Positions 1-10,082 of a stretch of 64,000 nucleotides of DNA are shown piece by piece (positions within the stretch are counted from its first letter, which is position 1; the number at the start of each line of letters is the position of its first letter). This DNA is from Xanthomonas sp. 3793 (GTDB lineage Bacteria; Pseudomonadota; Gammaproteobacteria; Xanthomonadales; Xanthomonadaceae), in contig NZ_JANTYU010000004.1 of NCBI RefSeq assembly GCF_024806835.1, forward strand, positions 434,001 through 498,000, written 5' to 3'. Under the pieces are notes generated by a model. That model saw nothing but the letters and a program-made list of their open reading frames with translations, made no database searches and was not told the DNA's origin. Both the position numbers and the translations under genes were made by a program.

Positions 1-2
1 GT

Positions 3-455
3 CTGGACGACCCCGGCGTAGGCCTGCGCGACAACGGCCGCCGCGTGCTGCGCTACGGCGATCTGCATAGCCTGTTCGATGACCCGGATGGCCGCGAGCC
101 CGGTCGCGAGATCGAGCTGCACCTGACCGGCCACATGGAAAAATTTGCATGGTCCTTCGACGGCATCGCCTTCGCCTCGGCCGACCCACTGCGGCTGCGT
201 TACGGCGAGCGGCTACGCATCGTGCTGGTCAACGACACCATGATGCAGCACCCCATCCATCTGCACGGCATGTGGAGCGACCTGGAAGATGCCGACGGCA
301 ATTTCCAGGTGCGCAAGCACACCATCGACATGCCGCCCGGTACGCGCCGTACCTATCGCGTGCGTGCGGATGCGCTCGGCCGTTGGGCCTACCACTGTCA
401 CCTGCTGTACCACATGGAAGCGGGCATGATGCGCGAAGTGCGGGTGGAGGCATGA
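3..455 (+). CDS. copA: Multicopper oxidase CopA, C-terminal part (partial at window edge)
   Basis: Periplasmic multicopper oxidase of the copper-resistance system; the gene enters from the left edge, so only about 150 C-terminal residues are visible. The visible part carries the C-terminal cupredoxin copper ligands: HPIHLHG and then HCHLLYHMEAGM, the His-Cys-His trinuclear/type 1 site typical of CopA and PcoA. CopA family proteins usually exceed 600 residues, so most of the gene lies outside. Its stop overlaps the copB start (ATGA), indicating translational coupling. Reading frame begins at base 3. Confidence 0.95.
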   Translation: MDDPGVGLRDNGRRVLRYGDLHSLFDDPDGREPGREIELHLTGHMEKFAWSFDGIAFASADPLRLRYGERLRIVLVNDTMMQHPIHLHGMWSDLEDADGNFQVRKHTIDMPPGTRRTYRVRADALGRWAYHCHLLYHMEAGMMREVRVEA

Positions 456-1720
456 GCGCGTTACGCCTACGCCCACTGTTGGTGAGCATGTGGATGCTGA
501 GTGCGTCGTTAGCTGCGCAGGAGCACCTGGATGCGGCGGGCAGCACCGCAGCGCACGATGCGCATGCGATGCAGATGACGTCCGACGCTGGCGATGCCGA
601 TTTGCCAAAGGCGGCAGCGTCGGATGCGGCGCCGGCCACTGCACAGGACACCATGCCTGCCATGGAGGTGGCGAACGCGCACATGCAGCACGCCGACCAG
701 ACGCCACCGCCTACCGAGCATTCTCATCATGACGCCACAGAATCTGTGGCACCCAGCGATGCACCGGTGTTGCAGCGTGCTCAGACGCAGGAGTCCGCAG
801 TCAGGCCGTCTGCAGATCATGACCACATGTCGCACGCGGGCATGGACCATGGCTCGATGGATCACCCGGCGATGGATCACGCATCCATGACCGCAGGTCC
901 TGCGCAGCAGGCGCCGATGGAGCACACTCCCATGGACCATGCGCGGATGCATGGCGACGCACCAGCCAAGATGCCGATGCAAACGCATGCCTCCCCACAT
1001 AGCGCTGCACTGCCACGCGAGCCGATTCCAGAGCCGACTGCCGAGGACATCGCCGCAGCCTTCGCACCGCTGCACAGTCACGCGATGCATGGGACGGGAG
1101 TCAACCGGTACGTGCTGCTCGATCGACTGGAAGCCTTCGACACCGATCGCGGCAGCGGCCGGCAATGGGAAGCGCGCGCGTGGATCGGTGGCGATATCGA
1201 CCGCGTGTGGCTACGCAGCGAAGGCGAGCGACAGCAGGGGCACACACAAGACGCGTCGGTCGAAGCGTTCTACGGCCATGCCATCTCGCCTTGGTGGGAT
1301 GTATTGGTGGGCGTGCGTCAGGACATCGGCACCGACCATCGCAGTTGGGCGGCGTTCGGCGTGCAAGGCATGGCGCCTTACAAGTTCGAAACCGAGGCCA
1401 CCCTCTTCATTGGCAGCGGCGGTCGCGCGGCCATGCGACTGGAGGGCGAATACGACGTCCTGCTGACCAACCGCCTGATCCTGCAGCCACGCGTGGAAGC
1501 AGACATCGCACTGAGCGAGGATAGGCAACGCGGCATCGACAGCGGCCTGGAGCAGCTCGAAGCAGGCGTGCGACTCCGCTACGAAATCACACGCCGGTTT
1601 GCGCCCTATATCGGCTGGGTGCATCACCGCAGCTTCGGCGACCGTGCCCGGCGCGCCACGATGGACGACGAACCGGCGCGCGACAGCCGCTTCGTCGTCG
1701 GCGTGCGCATCTGGTTTTGA
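452..1720 (+). CDS. copB: Copper resistance outer-membrane protein CopB
   Basis: Outer-membrane copper-resistance protein of 422 residues. The ATG at 452 overlaps the copA stop, and the first 24 or so residues form a signal peptide ending near LAAQ. Residues about 30-190 are a low-complexity, Met/His-rich stretch with repeated MDH triplets (HMSHAGMDHGSMDHPAMDH), a likely copper-binding region whose length varies among CopB proteins. The C-terminal half (from about residue 210) is the conserved CopB beta-barrel (RYVLLDRLEAF, then WEARAWIGGDIDRVW) and ends in the outer-membrane pattern VGVRIWF. The in-frame ORF extends upstream of 452, but that part only reads copA in another frame. Confidence 0.95.
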   Translation: MSALRLRPLLVSMWMLSASLAAQEHLDAAGSTAAHDAHAMQMTSDAGDADLPKAAASDAAPATAQDTMPAMEVANAHMQHADQTPPPTEHSHHDATESVAPSDAPVLQRAQTQESAVRPSADHDHMSHAGMDHGSMDHPAMDHASMTAGPAQQAPMEHTPMDHARMHGDAPAKMPMQTHASPHSAALPREPIPEPTAEDIAAAFAPLHSHAMHGTGVNRYVLLDRLEAFDTDRGSGRQWEARAWIGGDIDRVWLRSEGERQQGHTQDASVEAFYGHAISPWWDVLVGVRQDIGTDHRSWAAFGVQGMAPYKFETEATLFIGSGGRAAMRLEGEYDVLLTNRLILQPRVEADIALSEDRQRGIDSGLEQLEAGVRLRYEITRRFAPYIGWVHHRSFGDRARRATMDDEPARDSRFVVGVRIWF

Positions 1721-1937
1721 ACTGGCCGCAGCACTGCGCATGGGTGCGGCAGCTCGTCCCCATGCGCACGGCAGACATGCACGCAAACGCAGACATGAAC
1801 CGATGACCGCCCAGCGCGCGGCGCCCAGGGCACCGACGCGCGCGATGCAGACACGCCGACCACCATTGCCTGGCTAACATCGGCATCCACCACAGCGCCG
1901 ACCTGTTCCCCCCAAGACGTTTTACAAGGAAACCGAC

Positions 1938-2462
1938 ATGCCTTTGACCGATCTCAATCACGTTCCCGGCGCCAGCACCGCGCCTGCCGAAACCAGCGGT
2001 TTCGTGTTCAACCACACCATGCTGCGCATCAAGGATGCGCAGCGCTCGCTGGATTTCTACACGCGTGTGCTCGGCTTCCGCCTGCTGGATGCGCGCCACT
2101 TCGCCGAGGCCGAGTTCAGCCTGTACTTTCTCGCATTGCTGCCGCAAGACACCGCGATTCCAGACGACGACGCAGCGCGCCGTCTGTGGATGGCCGGCAT
2201 CCCCGGCGTGCTGGAACTCACCCATAACCACGGTACCGAAACCCAGGACGGCCCGGTCTACCACGACGGCAACAGCGACCCACGCGGCTTCGGCCATATC
2301 TGCGTCTCGGTACCGGATATCCACGCCGCCTGCGCACGCTTCGACAGCCTCGGCGTGGCGTACCAAAAACGCTTGGAAGACGGCCGCATGAAGCACCTGG
2401 CCTTCATCAAGGACCCGGATGGCTATTGGGTGGAGATCATTTCCAATACGCCGCTGGCGTAA
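1938..2462 (+). CDS. gloA: Lactoylglutathione lyase (glyoxalase I)
   Basis: Glyoxalase I of 174 residues, converting the methylglyoxal-glutathione hemithioacetal to S-lactoylglutathione in the cytoplasm. It has the duplicated VOC fold with metal ligands in the expected places: NHTMLRI (His), VLELTHNHG (Glu), GFGHICVSV (His) and GYWVEII (Glu). The product starts MPLTDLNHV after an AAGGA ribosome-binding site. It stands alone between copB and the effector module; the gap of about 217 bases before it shows no other gene. Confidence 0.96.
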   Translation: MPLTDLNHVPGASTAPAETSGFVFNHTMLRIKDAQRSLDFYTRVLGFRLLDARHFAEAEFSLYFLALLPQDTAIPDDDAARRLWMAGIPGVLELTHNHGTETQDGPVYHDGNSDPRGFGHICVSVPDIHAACARFDSLGVAYQKRLEDGRMKHLAFIKDPDGYWVEIISNTPLA

Positions 2463-2515
2463 GCACACAGGCCACCCGGCACGCCTGAAGTTTCAGTGGA
2501 CGGGTGAAGCAAGGG

Positions 2516-2544
2516 GATGGGGTGCAGACCTGACACCCCATCCG
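2516..2544. repeat. Perfect 10-bp inverted repeat (hairpin)
   Basis: GGATGGGGTG and CACCCCATCC are separated by a 9-base loop, downstream of gloA and about 120 bases before the lipoprotein gene. No T-run follows, so a simple intrinsic terminator is not clear; it may be a terminator-like or operator element. Confidence 0.5.
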
Positions 2545-2666
2545 TCCGCTGAGTCGGAAGCCCCACGCGCAGCAGGCAACCCGGCCGCGCAAGGCTGGGC
2601 GCGACGACTGGACACATCGCCGCGCTGGAGTAGACTTTCGCCGCCCTCCGCAACGGATGCACCCCA

Positions 2667-3569
2667 ATGCTCGTCAGGAAGATTCCACTGATCCTTGCGC
2701 TAGCGATGCTCGCCGCCTGCAAGCCGGCTGCAACGGACGCCACACCTCCGAAGACAGCCAGCGCCGCGGCCAGCGCCACCCCCAAACCTTCAGACAAGGA
2801 CGCTTCTCCCATGCAGGACGCAACCCAGGGTTCAACCCAACAGCTCCAGCCGCCCCGCCCGGACAGCGTGCTGTACTTCATCAGCAACATCGATGGCGAC
2901 GGCGCAACGTCCTATGAAGTCGCCAATGGCAGCTGGATCAATTACTGGTACGGCTTTCAATTCGAACTCAGCGGCACGCGTTATTACACCGGCTTCGCCT
3001 GGGAAACGCCCGAGCTCTTCGGCACAGAGCGCGAGAACCACTATCCCGCTCCGGGCACGAAGGTGACCTTGGCACATGCCACCTTCATCATTAGCGAACC
3101 TGGCAGCAAGTCGCCATGGAAGCTGCTTGGCGCAGAGCCGTACATCGGCGAATTCGGTGGAATGGAAAAAGGCAACACCGTCGATACGACACGTAAGCCA
3201 CAGACCCTCGTCACCGACGACAGCCGGCTGGTCCTGGCCGTACCGACGTGGAGCCTGCAGTCGGGCGTACGGATCCTTTCCTACGACGCATTCGTGTTCA
3301 ATCCGAAGGAAACCGATGACGTCAACGACAAACATTGGACGTATATCGGCAACATCCCGGCCGGGCAGGACAACAGTGCAAATTGTGGCGAGGATGCGCC
3401 TGGGAAGATTCCCTGTATTAAAAACACCAGTACGCTTGCGTTTGTTAAGCAGCCTGGTCTGCCCGCGCTGCGGGTGACCGTTTCTGCAGACTCGCCGACG
3501 AGCGGGGGTGACGAAACGGTCGTATACCGGTACGATGCGGCCCAGAAATCGTATTTGCCGACCCCTTAA
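2667..3569 (+). CDS. Lipoprotein, putative immunity protein of the adjacent T4SS effector
   Basis: Predicted lipoprotein of 300 residues. The N-terminus MLVRKIPLILALAMLAAC has a positive start, a hydrophobic core and a lipobox (LAAC, Cys about residue 18), followed by an Ala/Pro/Lys-rich linker to about residue 60. The rest is a globular, aromatic-rich domain that I do not assign to a named family. It lies 79 bases upstream of, and on the same strand as, a large effector with peptidoglycan-attacking domains and an XVIPCD secretion signal. In Xanthomonas such effectors are typically encoded next to a periplasmic or lipoprotein inhibitor, so an immunity role is inferred from position and localisation, not from a recognised domain. 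Confidence 0.75.
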   Translation: MLVRKIPLILALAMLAACKPAATDATPPKTASAAASATPKPSDKDASPMQDATQGSTQQLQPPRPDSVLYFISNIDGDGATSYEVANGSWINYWYGFQFELSGTRYYTGFAWETPELFGTERENHYPAPGTKVTLAHATFIISEPGSKSPWKLLGAEPYIGEFGGMEKGNTVDTTRKPQTLVTDDSRLVLAVPTWSLQSGVRILSYDAFVFNPKETDDVNDKHWTYIGNIPAGQDNSANCGEDAPGKIPCIKNTSTLAFVKQPGLPALRVTVSADSPTSGGDETVVYRYDAAQKSYLPTP

Positions 3570-3648
3570 TACAGGACCAAAGGAATTGGTTCGGGCGGCG
3601 TACCGCTGCAGCCACTGGGCTGTAGCACTCAATCAAGGACCTTGAGCG

Positions 3649-5544
3649 ATGCCAACGAATTACTCACGAGCCCAAGTGCTCGACATCATCGAACGCGAAG
3701 CAGCCGAGCGAAATATCCCGCGCGATGACTTCCTGCGGTTTGCCCACGTAGAGACCGGCGGTGCCTTTGACGAGCTGGCCAGCCGCGGAGCCGCTGGTGC
3801 CAAGGGGCTATTTCAGTTCACTCCTCCGACCGCTGCACAATACGGCATCGCTGGACGCGAGTTGGATGCAGTGGTCAACACCGACGCGGCAGCGCGGCTG
3901 TATCTGGATAATCGGACCAGCCTGGTTGACCGGCACGAACGCGATGGCCGGCCTTACCTGTCGGGCAAACCAGTGCCCGATGGCCTGGACATGTACATGG
4001 CCCATCAGCAGGGCGCGAGTGGTTACCGCTCTCTTCAGACCGCGATCGCCACAGGATCTTTCGGGCTTGAGAGCACTCGCGCCAACATCCTCAACAATGT
4101 TGGCGAGAAAGAACTGAAGTCTCTGACAGGTGTCGATTCGGCGACGTTCCAGCGCATGTCGGACAAGGACATGGCACAGACGTTCGTGCAGTACTGGGAT
4201 ACGAAGATGGACCGCATCCGTATCCCTGAAAAAGGCATTGAGCCCATTTCGGCCACGCAGCAGCAGGCACCGTCGCAAACCGCACCATCGCAGTCCGCAG
4301 CCGCACAGCCGGAGAAAGCTGCAGCGCATGGCATCGCGCTCCACGCCGCCTATGACCTCACCAACAAATACGACCACGTCAAGTACGGCATGGGCGCGAA
4401 GGATCCAGACAAAGGGAGGGTCGATTGTTCTGGCTGGGTGGTCGAGATGCAGAATGCGACCATGGGTGAAATCAACGAGGGCGCCGGCAAGGTCATCTTC
4501 ACCAAGGACGAAAAGTTCAGCCCTGGTTTCGATAGTGCATCCGAATTGCTACGCAAGGCCGAACAACGCTCCGGCGTCCTGATCCAAGGCAAGGACGTCG
4601 CTGCCCAGAACCTCAAAGAAGGCATGATCATCGGCGAGGACAATGGGTCACTGGGGTGGGACAAAGGGCGCTACAAGGGCATCGACCACATCACCATGGT
4701 GGTGCGCGATCCCAAGGATGGCGAGCTCAAGATCAGCCAATCGCGTGGCGGTGAGGGCGTCGAGCTCAGCTCGCTGGATACCTACCTTGAACGCAAGCAC
4801 GCCAAGGGCGTCAAGCTCTATGCCAGCGACCCGCTTTCCGAAGCGCGCGACTTGCTGCAGGACCGCAACCAGAGCAAGCAACAATCTCACGACAGCGACG
4901 CGCACAAACCCGCGCATGCGCAGGATGCGGTACAAACATCCGGCGTGCTGCGCGAAAAGGCGCATGGCGCTGAAGTTCTGAAGGTGCAGCAGACCTTGCA
5001 GCAGTTGGGCTACAGGGACGCAAAGGGCAACGAACTCAACTCCGACGGCGCCTATGGCCAGCGGACGGGTGAGGCGGTCAAGGCCTTTCAGCGTGCGCAC
5101 GGACTGCAGGATGATGGCGTCGTCGGCGGCGATACGCTCAAGGCACTGAAGCAAGCCGAGAAGACGCCGTTGCTGTCGGAAAAAACCAATCCCGATAATC
5201 CGCTGTACAACCAGGCCGTGAGCAAGCTGGAACAGCTGGGTCCGAATTCGTTCGCCGACCGTCGCGCGTTGGAGAATGCAGCGGCTTCATTGGCGTTCGA
5301 AGCCAAGGTCAGCGGTCTGCAGCGCATTGACGCGGTGATACTGAGCAAGGACGGCACCGGATTGTTCGCTGTACAGGGTCAGCCAAACGACCCGGCGCAC
5401 CAGCGGATCTATACGGACAAGGCAGGCGCTGCAGAACGCCCATTGGAGCAAAGCAGCAATGCCGTACGACAGGACGCGCAGTCGCAAACGCAGGTCCAGG
5501 ATCAGCAAGAACTGCAACGCAGCCAGGCACGCCAAGTCGGCTGA
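3649..5544 (+). CDS. X-T4SS antibacterial effector: transglycosylase + NlpC/P60-like + PG-binding + XVIPCD
   Basis: A 631-residue protein with four recognisable parts and no signal peptide. Residues about 5-190 resemble a lysozyme-like lytic transglycosylase (HVETGG with candidate catalytic Glu35, then GAKGLFQFTPPTAAQYGI). Residues about 225-395 look like an NlpC/P60 cysteine peptidase (DCSGW with Cys260, and DHITMVV with His347). Residues about 435-510 are a PG_binding_1 domain (LKVQQTLQQLGY, TGEAVKAFQRAHGL). Residues about 525-620 match the XVIPCD signal of effectors of the Xanthomonadales type IV secretion system (NPLYNQAVSKLEQLG, FAVQGQPNDPAHQ) and end in a Gln-rich tail. Secretion through the T4SS into rival bacteria explains the missing signal peptide. 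The two predicted enzymes would cut glycan and peptide bonds respectively; neither activity is proven here. Confidence 0.9.
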   Translation: MPTNYSRAQVLDIIEREAAERNIPRDDFLRFAHVETGGAFDELASRGAAGAKGLFQFTPPTAAQYGIAGRELDAVVNTDAAARLYLDNRTSLVDRHERDGRPYLSGKPVPDGLDMYMAHQQGASGYRSLQTAIATGSFGLESTRANILNNVGEKELKSLTGVDSATFQRMSDKDMAQTFVQYWDTKMDRIRIPEKGIEPISATQQQAPSQTAPSQSAAAQPEKAAAHGIALHAAYDLTNKYDHVKYGMGAKDPDKGRVDCSGWVVEMQNATMGEINEGAGKVIFTKDEKFSPGFDSASELLRKAEQRSGVLIQGKDVAAQNLKEGMIIGEDNGSLGWDKGRYKGIDHITMVVRDPKDGELKISQSRGGEGVELSSLDTYLERKHAKGVKLYASDPLSEARDLLQDRNQSKQQSHDSDAHKPAHAQDAVQTSGVLREKAHGAEVLKVQQTLQQLGYRDAKGNELNSDGAYGQRTGEAVKAFQRAHGLQDDGVVGGDTLKALKQAEKTPLLSEKTNPDNPLYNQAVSKLEQLGPNSFADRRALENAAASLAFEAKVSGLQRIDAVILSKDGTGLFAVQGQPNDPAHQRIYTDKAGAAERPLEQSSNAVRQDAQSQTQVQDQQELQRSQARQVG

Positions 5545-5566
5545 TGCATTCCCAATCCGCAAGACG

Positions 5567-5600
5567 GAACGGGCACTGCTCGATGGAGCAGTGCCCGTTC
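5567..5600 (+). terminator. Probable terminator hairpin after the effector
   Basis: A perfect 15-bp stem (GAACGGGCACTGCTC and its complement) with a GATG loop lies 22 bases after the effector stop. The following bases, TGGTTTC, are only moderately T-rich. It separates the effector from the convergent gene on the other strand. Confidence 0.65.
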
Positions 5601-5677
5601 TGGTTTCAGGATGCGCTGATAGCAATTTTTACAGATCGCCAGAGCGGTCGGATGCCCGGCCTCGCCCGATCCGGCAA

Positions 5678-6832
5678 TCAGTTGGAGGCAGTAACCGTTG
5701 CCCTGTCCGGGAACCACTGCGGCAACTGCTCGGCGAGCTTTGCGGCACATTCGTCGCTATAGGCCTGCGCAGCTTCTTTGACCATCGCGTAATCGTTTGC
5801 TTGCCATTCTTCCAGCGACGCGGTGCGCAGGGTAGGCTGGCACGACAGGCTGTACGGACTGGCCTTGCGCTTCAGGAACCCGCTTGATTCACCACCTATG
5901 CTGACCTGATAGCGCAGCTCGTACGGGGAGTTTTCGTCGCTCAGGCTCTGGTAGACCAGCCGCCATTCGGACATGAGCACCTGCAATGGAAAAGCATCGA
6001 TCGGCATCGCGCCGGGCTTGGCGGTGAAGTAGCGCTTCAACTGCATGTTGATCGCATCGCGCTGTAGCGCATACCCCGGGTTGCCGATGCTTTCGATCTC
6101 CTCGCCCTTCAACTGGCGTTTGTCGAAGGTGAATCCGCCCATCCTGCCCAGCAGGACACCGGTAATTACATTTCCAGCGACCTGCCCCGCGATGACCGCG
6201 CCGGTATGACCTCGCCGGATCACGTGCAACATTTCATCGCCGGCAGGCTGACCATTGGCTGCGACGATCATGCGCGGCTGTAGCGGCAGCATCAACGCCC
6301 AGTCCGCAGAGAGCGATGGCGCAGTCGCTGCATCCCCACCACCAATGGCCGTAGGCTGATCCTGTGCTGCCACCACCACCGTCCCCGCCTCGGCAGCGGA
6401 GGCATACGCGGTTGCAGTAGAAAAGTCGCCACCCGCAAACGCAGGCAGTAGCGCGACTGCTTCTGCATGACGCGTCGGGGTACAGAACGTGCCGGCGGCA
6501 CGCATCTGCGCCGCATGGAATCCGATACCGCTTGTCTGGTGCACCACGGCATCCTTGCCGTACTGCTCCACCAGCTTGGCGATCAGTGCATCCGATGGCG
6601 GTTGCTGTGCGCAAACCTCGGCAGCGGCGATGCGCGACCAGGCGAACTGCAATGCAGGATCCCAGCCCATCGCATCTTCGCCCACGAAACCGTGGTCGTA
6701 GTGATACGCATAGATGGCAGGGTCGATCTCCTGCAGCGTCATTCCGCCCTGACCGGCGTAGCCCGGCGGCAGGTCTTGTGCAACAGCAAGCCCAGGCAGT
6801 GCCAACAGCACTGCCGCGATACACGTCTTCAT
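5678..6832 (-). CDS. Secreted protein of unknown function
   Basis: 384-residue protein with a clear signal peptide (MKTCIAAVLLALPGLAVAQ, cleavage after AVAQ). The ATG at 6832 follows an AGAGGGA ribosome-binding site; an upstream in-frame extension of 43 residues is not signal-like and was discarded. I recognise no family. The mature part starts with DLPPGYAGQGGMTLQEID, has a few Cys residues and alternates Gly/Ala-rich and charged segments; the C-terminus has SLSCQPTLRTASLEEWQAND. It is convergent with the effector gene and stands alone. Confidence 0.75.
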   Translation of the reverse strand: MKTCIAAVLLALPGLAVAQDLPPGYAGQGGMTLQEIDPAIYAYHYDHGFVGEDAMGWDPALQFAWSRIAAAEVCAQQPPSDALIAKLVEQYGKDAVVHQTSGIGFHAAQMRAAGTFCTPTRHAEAVALLPAFAGGDFSTATAYASAAEAGTVVVAAQDQPTAIGGGDAATAPSLSADWALMLPLQPRMIVAANGQPAGDEMLHVIRRGHTGAVIAGQVAGNVITGVLLGRMGGFTFDKRQLKGEEIESIGNPGYALQRDAINMQLKRYFTAKPGAMPIDAFPLQVLMSEWRLVYQSLSDENSPYELRYQVSIGGESSGFLKRKASPYSLSCQPTLRTASLEEWQANDYAMVKEAAQAYSDECAAKLAEQLPQWFPDRATVTASN

Positions 6833-7206
6833 GAATCCACGTCCCTCTGGATGGTTGCGACGCGCAGCATGTCCCCCATGCTGCGCGCGCGATGCGCCGC
6901 AGTGCACCGACGCTGCGACGATCAACAATGCAGGTCCTGATCGTCGGGTAATGGCACTCACCCAGCGGATCTGCCTGCAGGGCTAGTGTGCGCGCAGACG
7001 CAGGCGATGGCAGTCGGGACGGGCCCGACGCGTGTCGGGACGGCCCCTGCCAAGGCTTATTGTTCAGTCCTTCTGGCAACACGTCGCACGCGCCCCGTCC
7101 GGTAGACGCGGACGCGGCGCGCTCATCGTCTGAGTGCACGAGCGGCGATGCCGCACCGGGCACCGGCCGCACGCGCCTGGCGGCTGCACAGCCGCCTTAG
7201 CCGCTC
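6833..7206. other. Intergenic stretch, no gene seen
   Basis: 374 bases between two minus-strand genes. It holds the ribosome-binding site of the left-hand gene. No convincing RNA, repeat or coding frame was found; the ORFs here are compositional. Confidence 0.5.
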
Positions 7207-7680
7207 TCAGGCCTGCAAGATCCCACCCGCCCCAGGCTGCCACTCGCGGGGCGGGCGCAATGCAGCCAGGATGCGGACCAACTCGCGATAGCTGTCGGCC
7301 AGCTGTGCGAACAAGCTCGCATCGCTGCAGCGCGTGTCGGCTACCTCCGAATACGCGCCGCGCCCCAGGTCGATGAAGTAATCAACGCTGAGGCGACGGC
7401 GCTGCGCCACGCCGGGGAATAGCCCGGCAATCAGCAGGCAGCCATCGCCGACATCGCGTAACGCATCGGCCCGCACGCTGCCGATCTGATCCTGCGCATG
7501 CAACCACGCCAGCGCCTGGGTGCGCGACAACAGATGCGCATCGCGCTGAAAGCGCAGCAACACGAACACCAGATAGTGCTCGCGCGATTCGTCCAGCGGA
7601 CGTGCGATCCGCTGCCCCGCCTCGCGCACCAACGCCTGCCACAATTCCGCCGGCGCGCCCTGTTTGAAAGACTCGTGCAT
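7207..7680 (-). CDS. Conserved-looking hypothetical protein, 157 aa
   Basis: Cytoplasmic-looking protein of 157 residues with no signal peptide or membrane segment and no family I recognise. It opens MHESFKQGAPAELWQALVREAGQR and contains SREHYLVFVLLRFQRD and LSVDYFIDLGRGAYSEVAD, a mixed alpha/beta pattern. The start is supported by a strong AGGAGG ribosome-binding site 5 bases ahead of the ATG. A 16-bp palindrome lies about 34 bases upstream. Confidence 0.75.
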   Translation of the reverse strand: MHESFKQGAPAELWQALVREAGQRIARPLDESREHYLVFVLLRFQRDAHLLSRTQALAWLHAQDQIGSVRADALRDVGDGCLLIAGLFPGVAQRRRLSVDYFIDLGRGAYSEVADTRCSDASLFAQLADSYRELVRILAALRPPREWQPGAGGILQA

Positions 7681-7713
7681 ACGTCCTCCTGCGTGGTGTT
7701 GACCCTCGCAAGA

Positions 7714-7729
7714 AGCTTATGCATAAGCT
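7714..7729. promoter_or_regulatory. Perfect 16-bp palindrome upstream of the 157-aa gene
   Basis: AGCTTATGCATAAGCT is a perfect 16-base dyad in an AT-rich patch of an otherwise GC-rich region, 34 bases before the gene at 7680. It has the size and placement of a dimeric repressor operator or an UP/-10 region; no regulator is encoded next to it. Confidence 0.4.
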
Positions 7730-8046
7730 GGGCCAAAGCGTTGGCAGCGGCGATGGTCGAGCGCTAACCGGCCAGCGTCGGCTGGCCGGAGTGTCGCACG
7801 GGTCTCCACACCCGACCGTCCTGAAGCCCACAGGCATCGCCCGCCTCGCCAGGATCGCGGCAAGCGCAGGAGTCCGGTGTCGCGCCAGCATCCACCGCCG
7901 GTCTACGAAGCCGCCAACATCACGTGGGCGAGCGGCTCCAGGGCGGGTGCGCACGGGACACGGCCGCCGGCGTACAAGGCGTGGTGCATGCGCATTCCGG
8001 CACCGTTCGCGACCGCTCGACGGCGCAGCGGGTGTGTGGGCCGCGC
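7730..8046. other. Intergenic stretch between the glmS 3' end and the 157-aa gene
   Basis: About 317 bases with no supported gene. Apart from the palindrome just outside it, no repeat, RNA or terminator could be identified with confidence. Confidence 0.45.
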
Positions 8047-9876
<1,830 letters not shown>

Positions 9877-9915
9877 AGGGACAGCTCATTTGGAAAGAAG
9901 ACCGGCATTTTAGCG

Positions 9916-9988
9916 TGTCCGCTCTTGTCCACTGCATGACCGTGCCCGGACAGCGTGTCCGCGCGGGTGTCCGCGGACACTGCGGACA
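9916..9988. promoter_or_regulatory. Array of TGTCCG half-sites, probable enhancer for the sigma-54 promoter
   Basis: Six TGTCCG/CGGACA half-sites sit in 73 bases. They include a gapped dyad CGGACA-GCG-TGTCCG (9947-9961) and a perfect 14-base palindrome GTGTCCGCGGACAC (9967-9980), with single half-sites at 9916 and 9983. Dyad centres lie about 87 and 107 bases upstream of the predicted start at 10061, the usual distance for activators of sigma-54 polymerase. The likely ligand is the NtrC-family protein encoded at the end of the operon (inference). Confidence 0.7.
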
Positions 9989-10033
9989 CTCGCCGCATTG
10001 GCAAGAATACCTTTGATATCAGCCACTTGGAAT

Positions 10034-10050
10034 CTGGCACGCGGCGTGCT
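10034..10050 (+). promoter_or_regulatory. Sigma-54 promoter of the ABC-exporter/two-component operon
   Basis: CTGGCACGCGGCGTGCT matches the sigma-54 consensus (TGGCACG-N4-TTGCW) at all but one key position, with GG (10036-10037) and GC (10048-10049) exactly 10 bases apart. The predicted transcription start is near 10061. That rules out translation from an earlier in-frame start at 10059 and points to the ATG at 10083. Confidence 0.8.
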
Positions 10051-10082
10051 TTGTCAGCATGACGCCACCGAGCACGCCGACC

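Noticed and set aside
1599-1937. Small frames in the gap between copB and gloA
   Set aside because: No start site with a ribosome-binding site and no conserved-looking sequence.
10059-10082. An earlier in-frame start for the adaptor protein at 10059
   Set aside because: It precedes the predicted sigma-54 transcription start near 10061, so it would not be on the transcript; 10083 is preferred.
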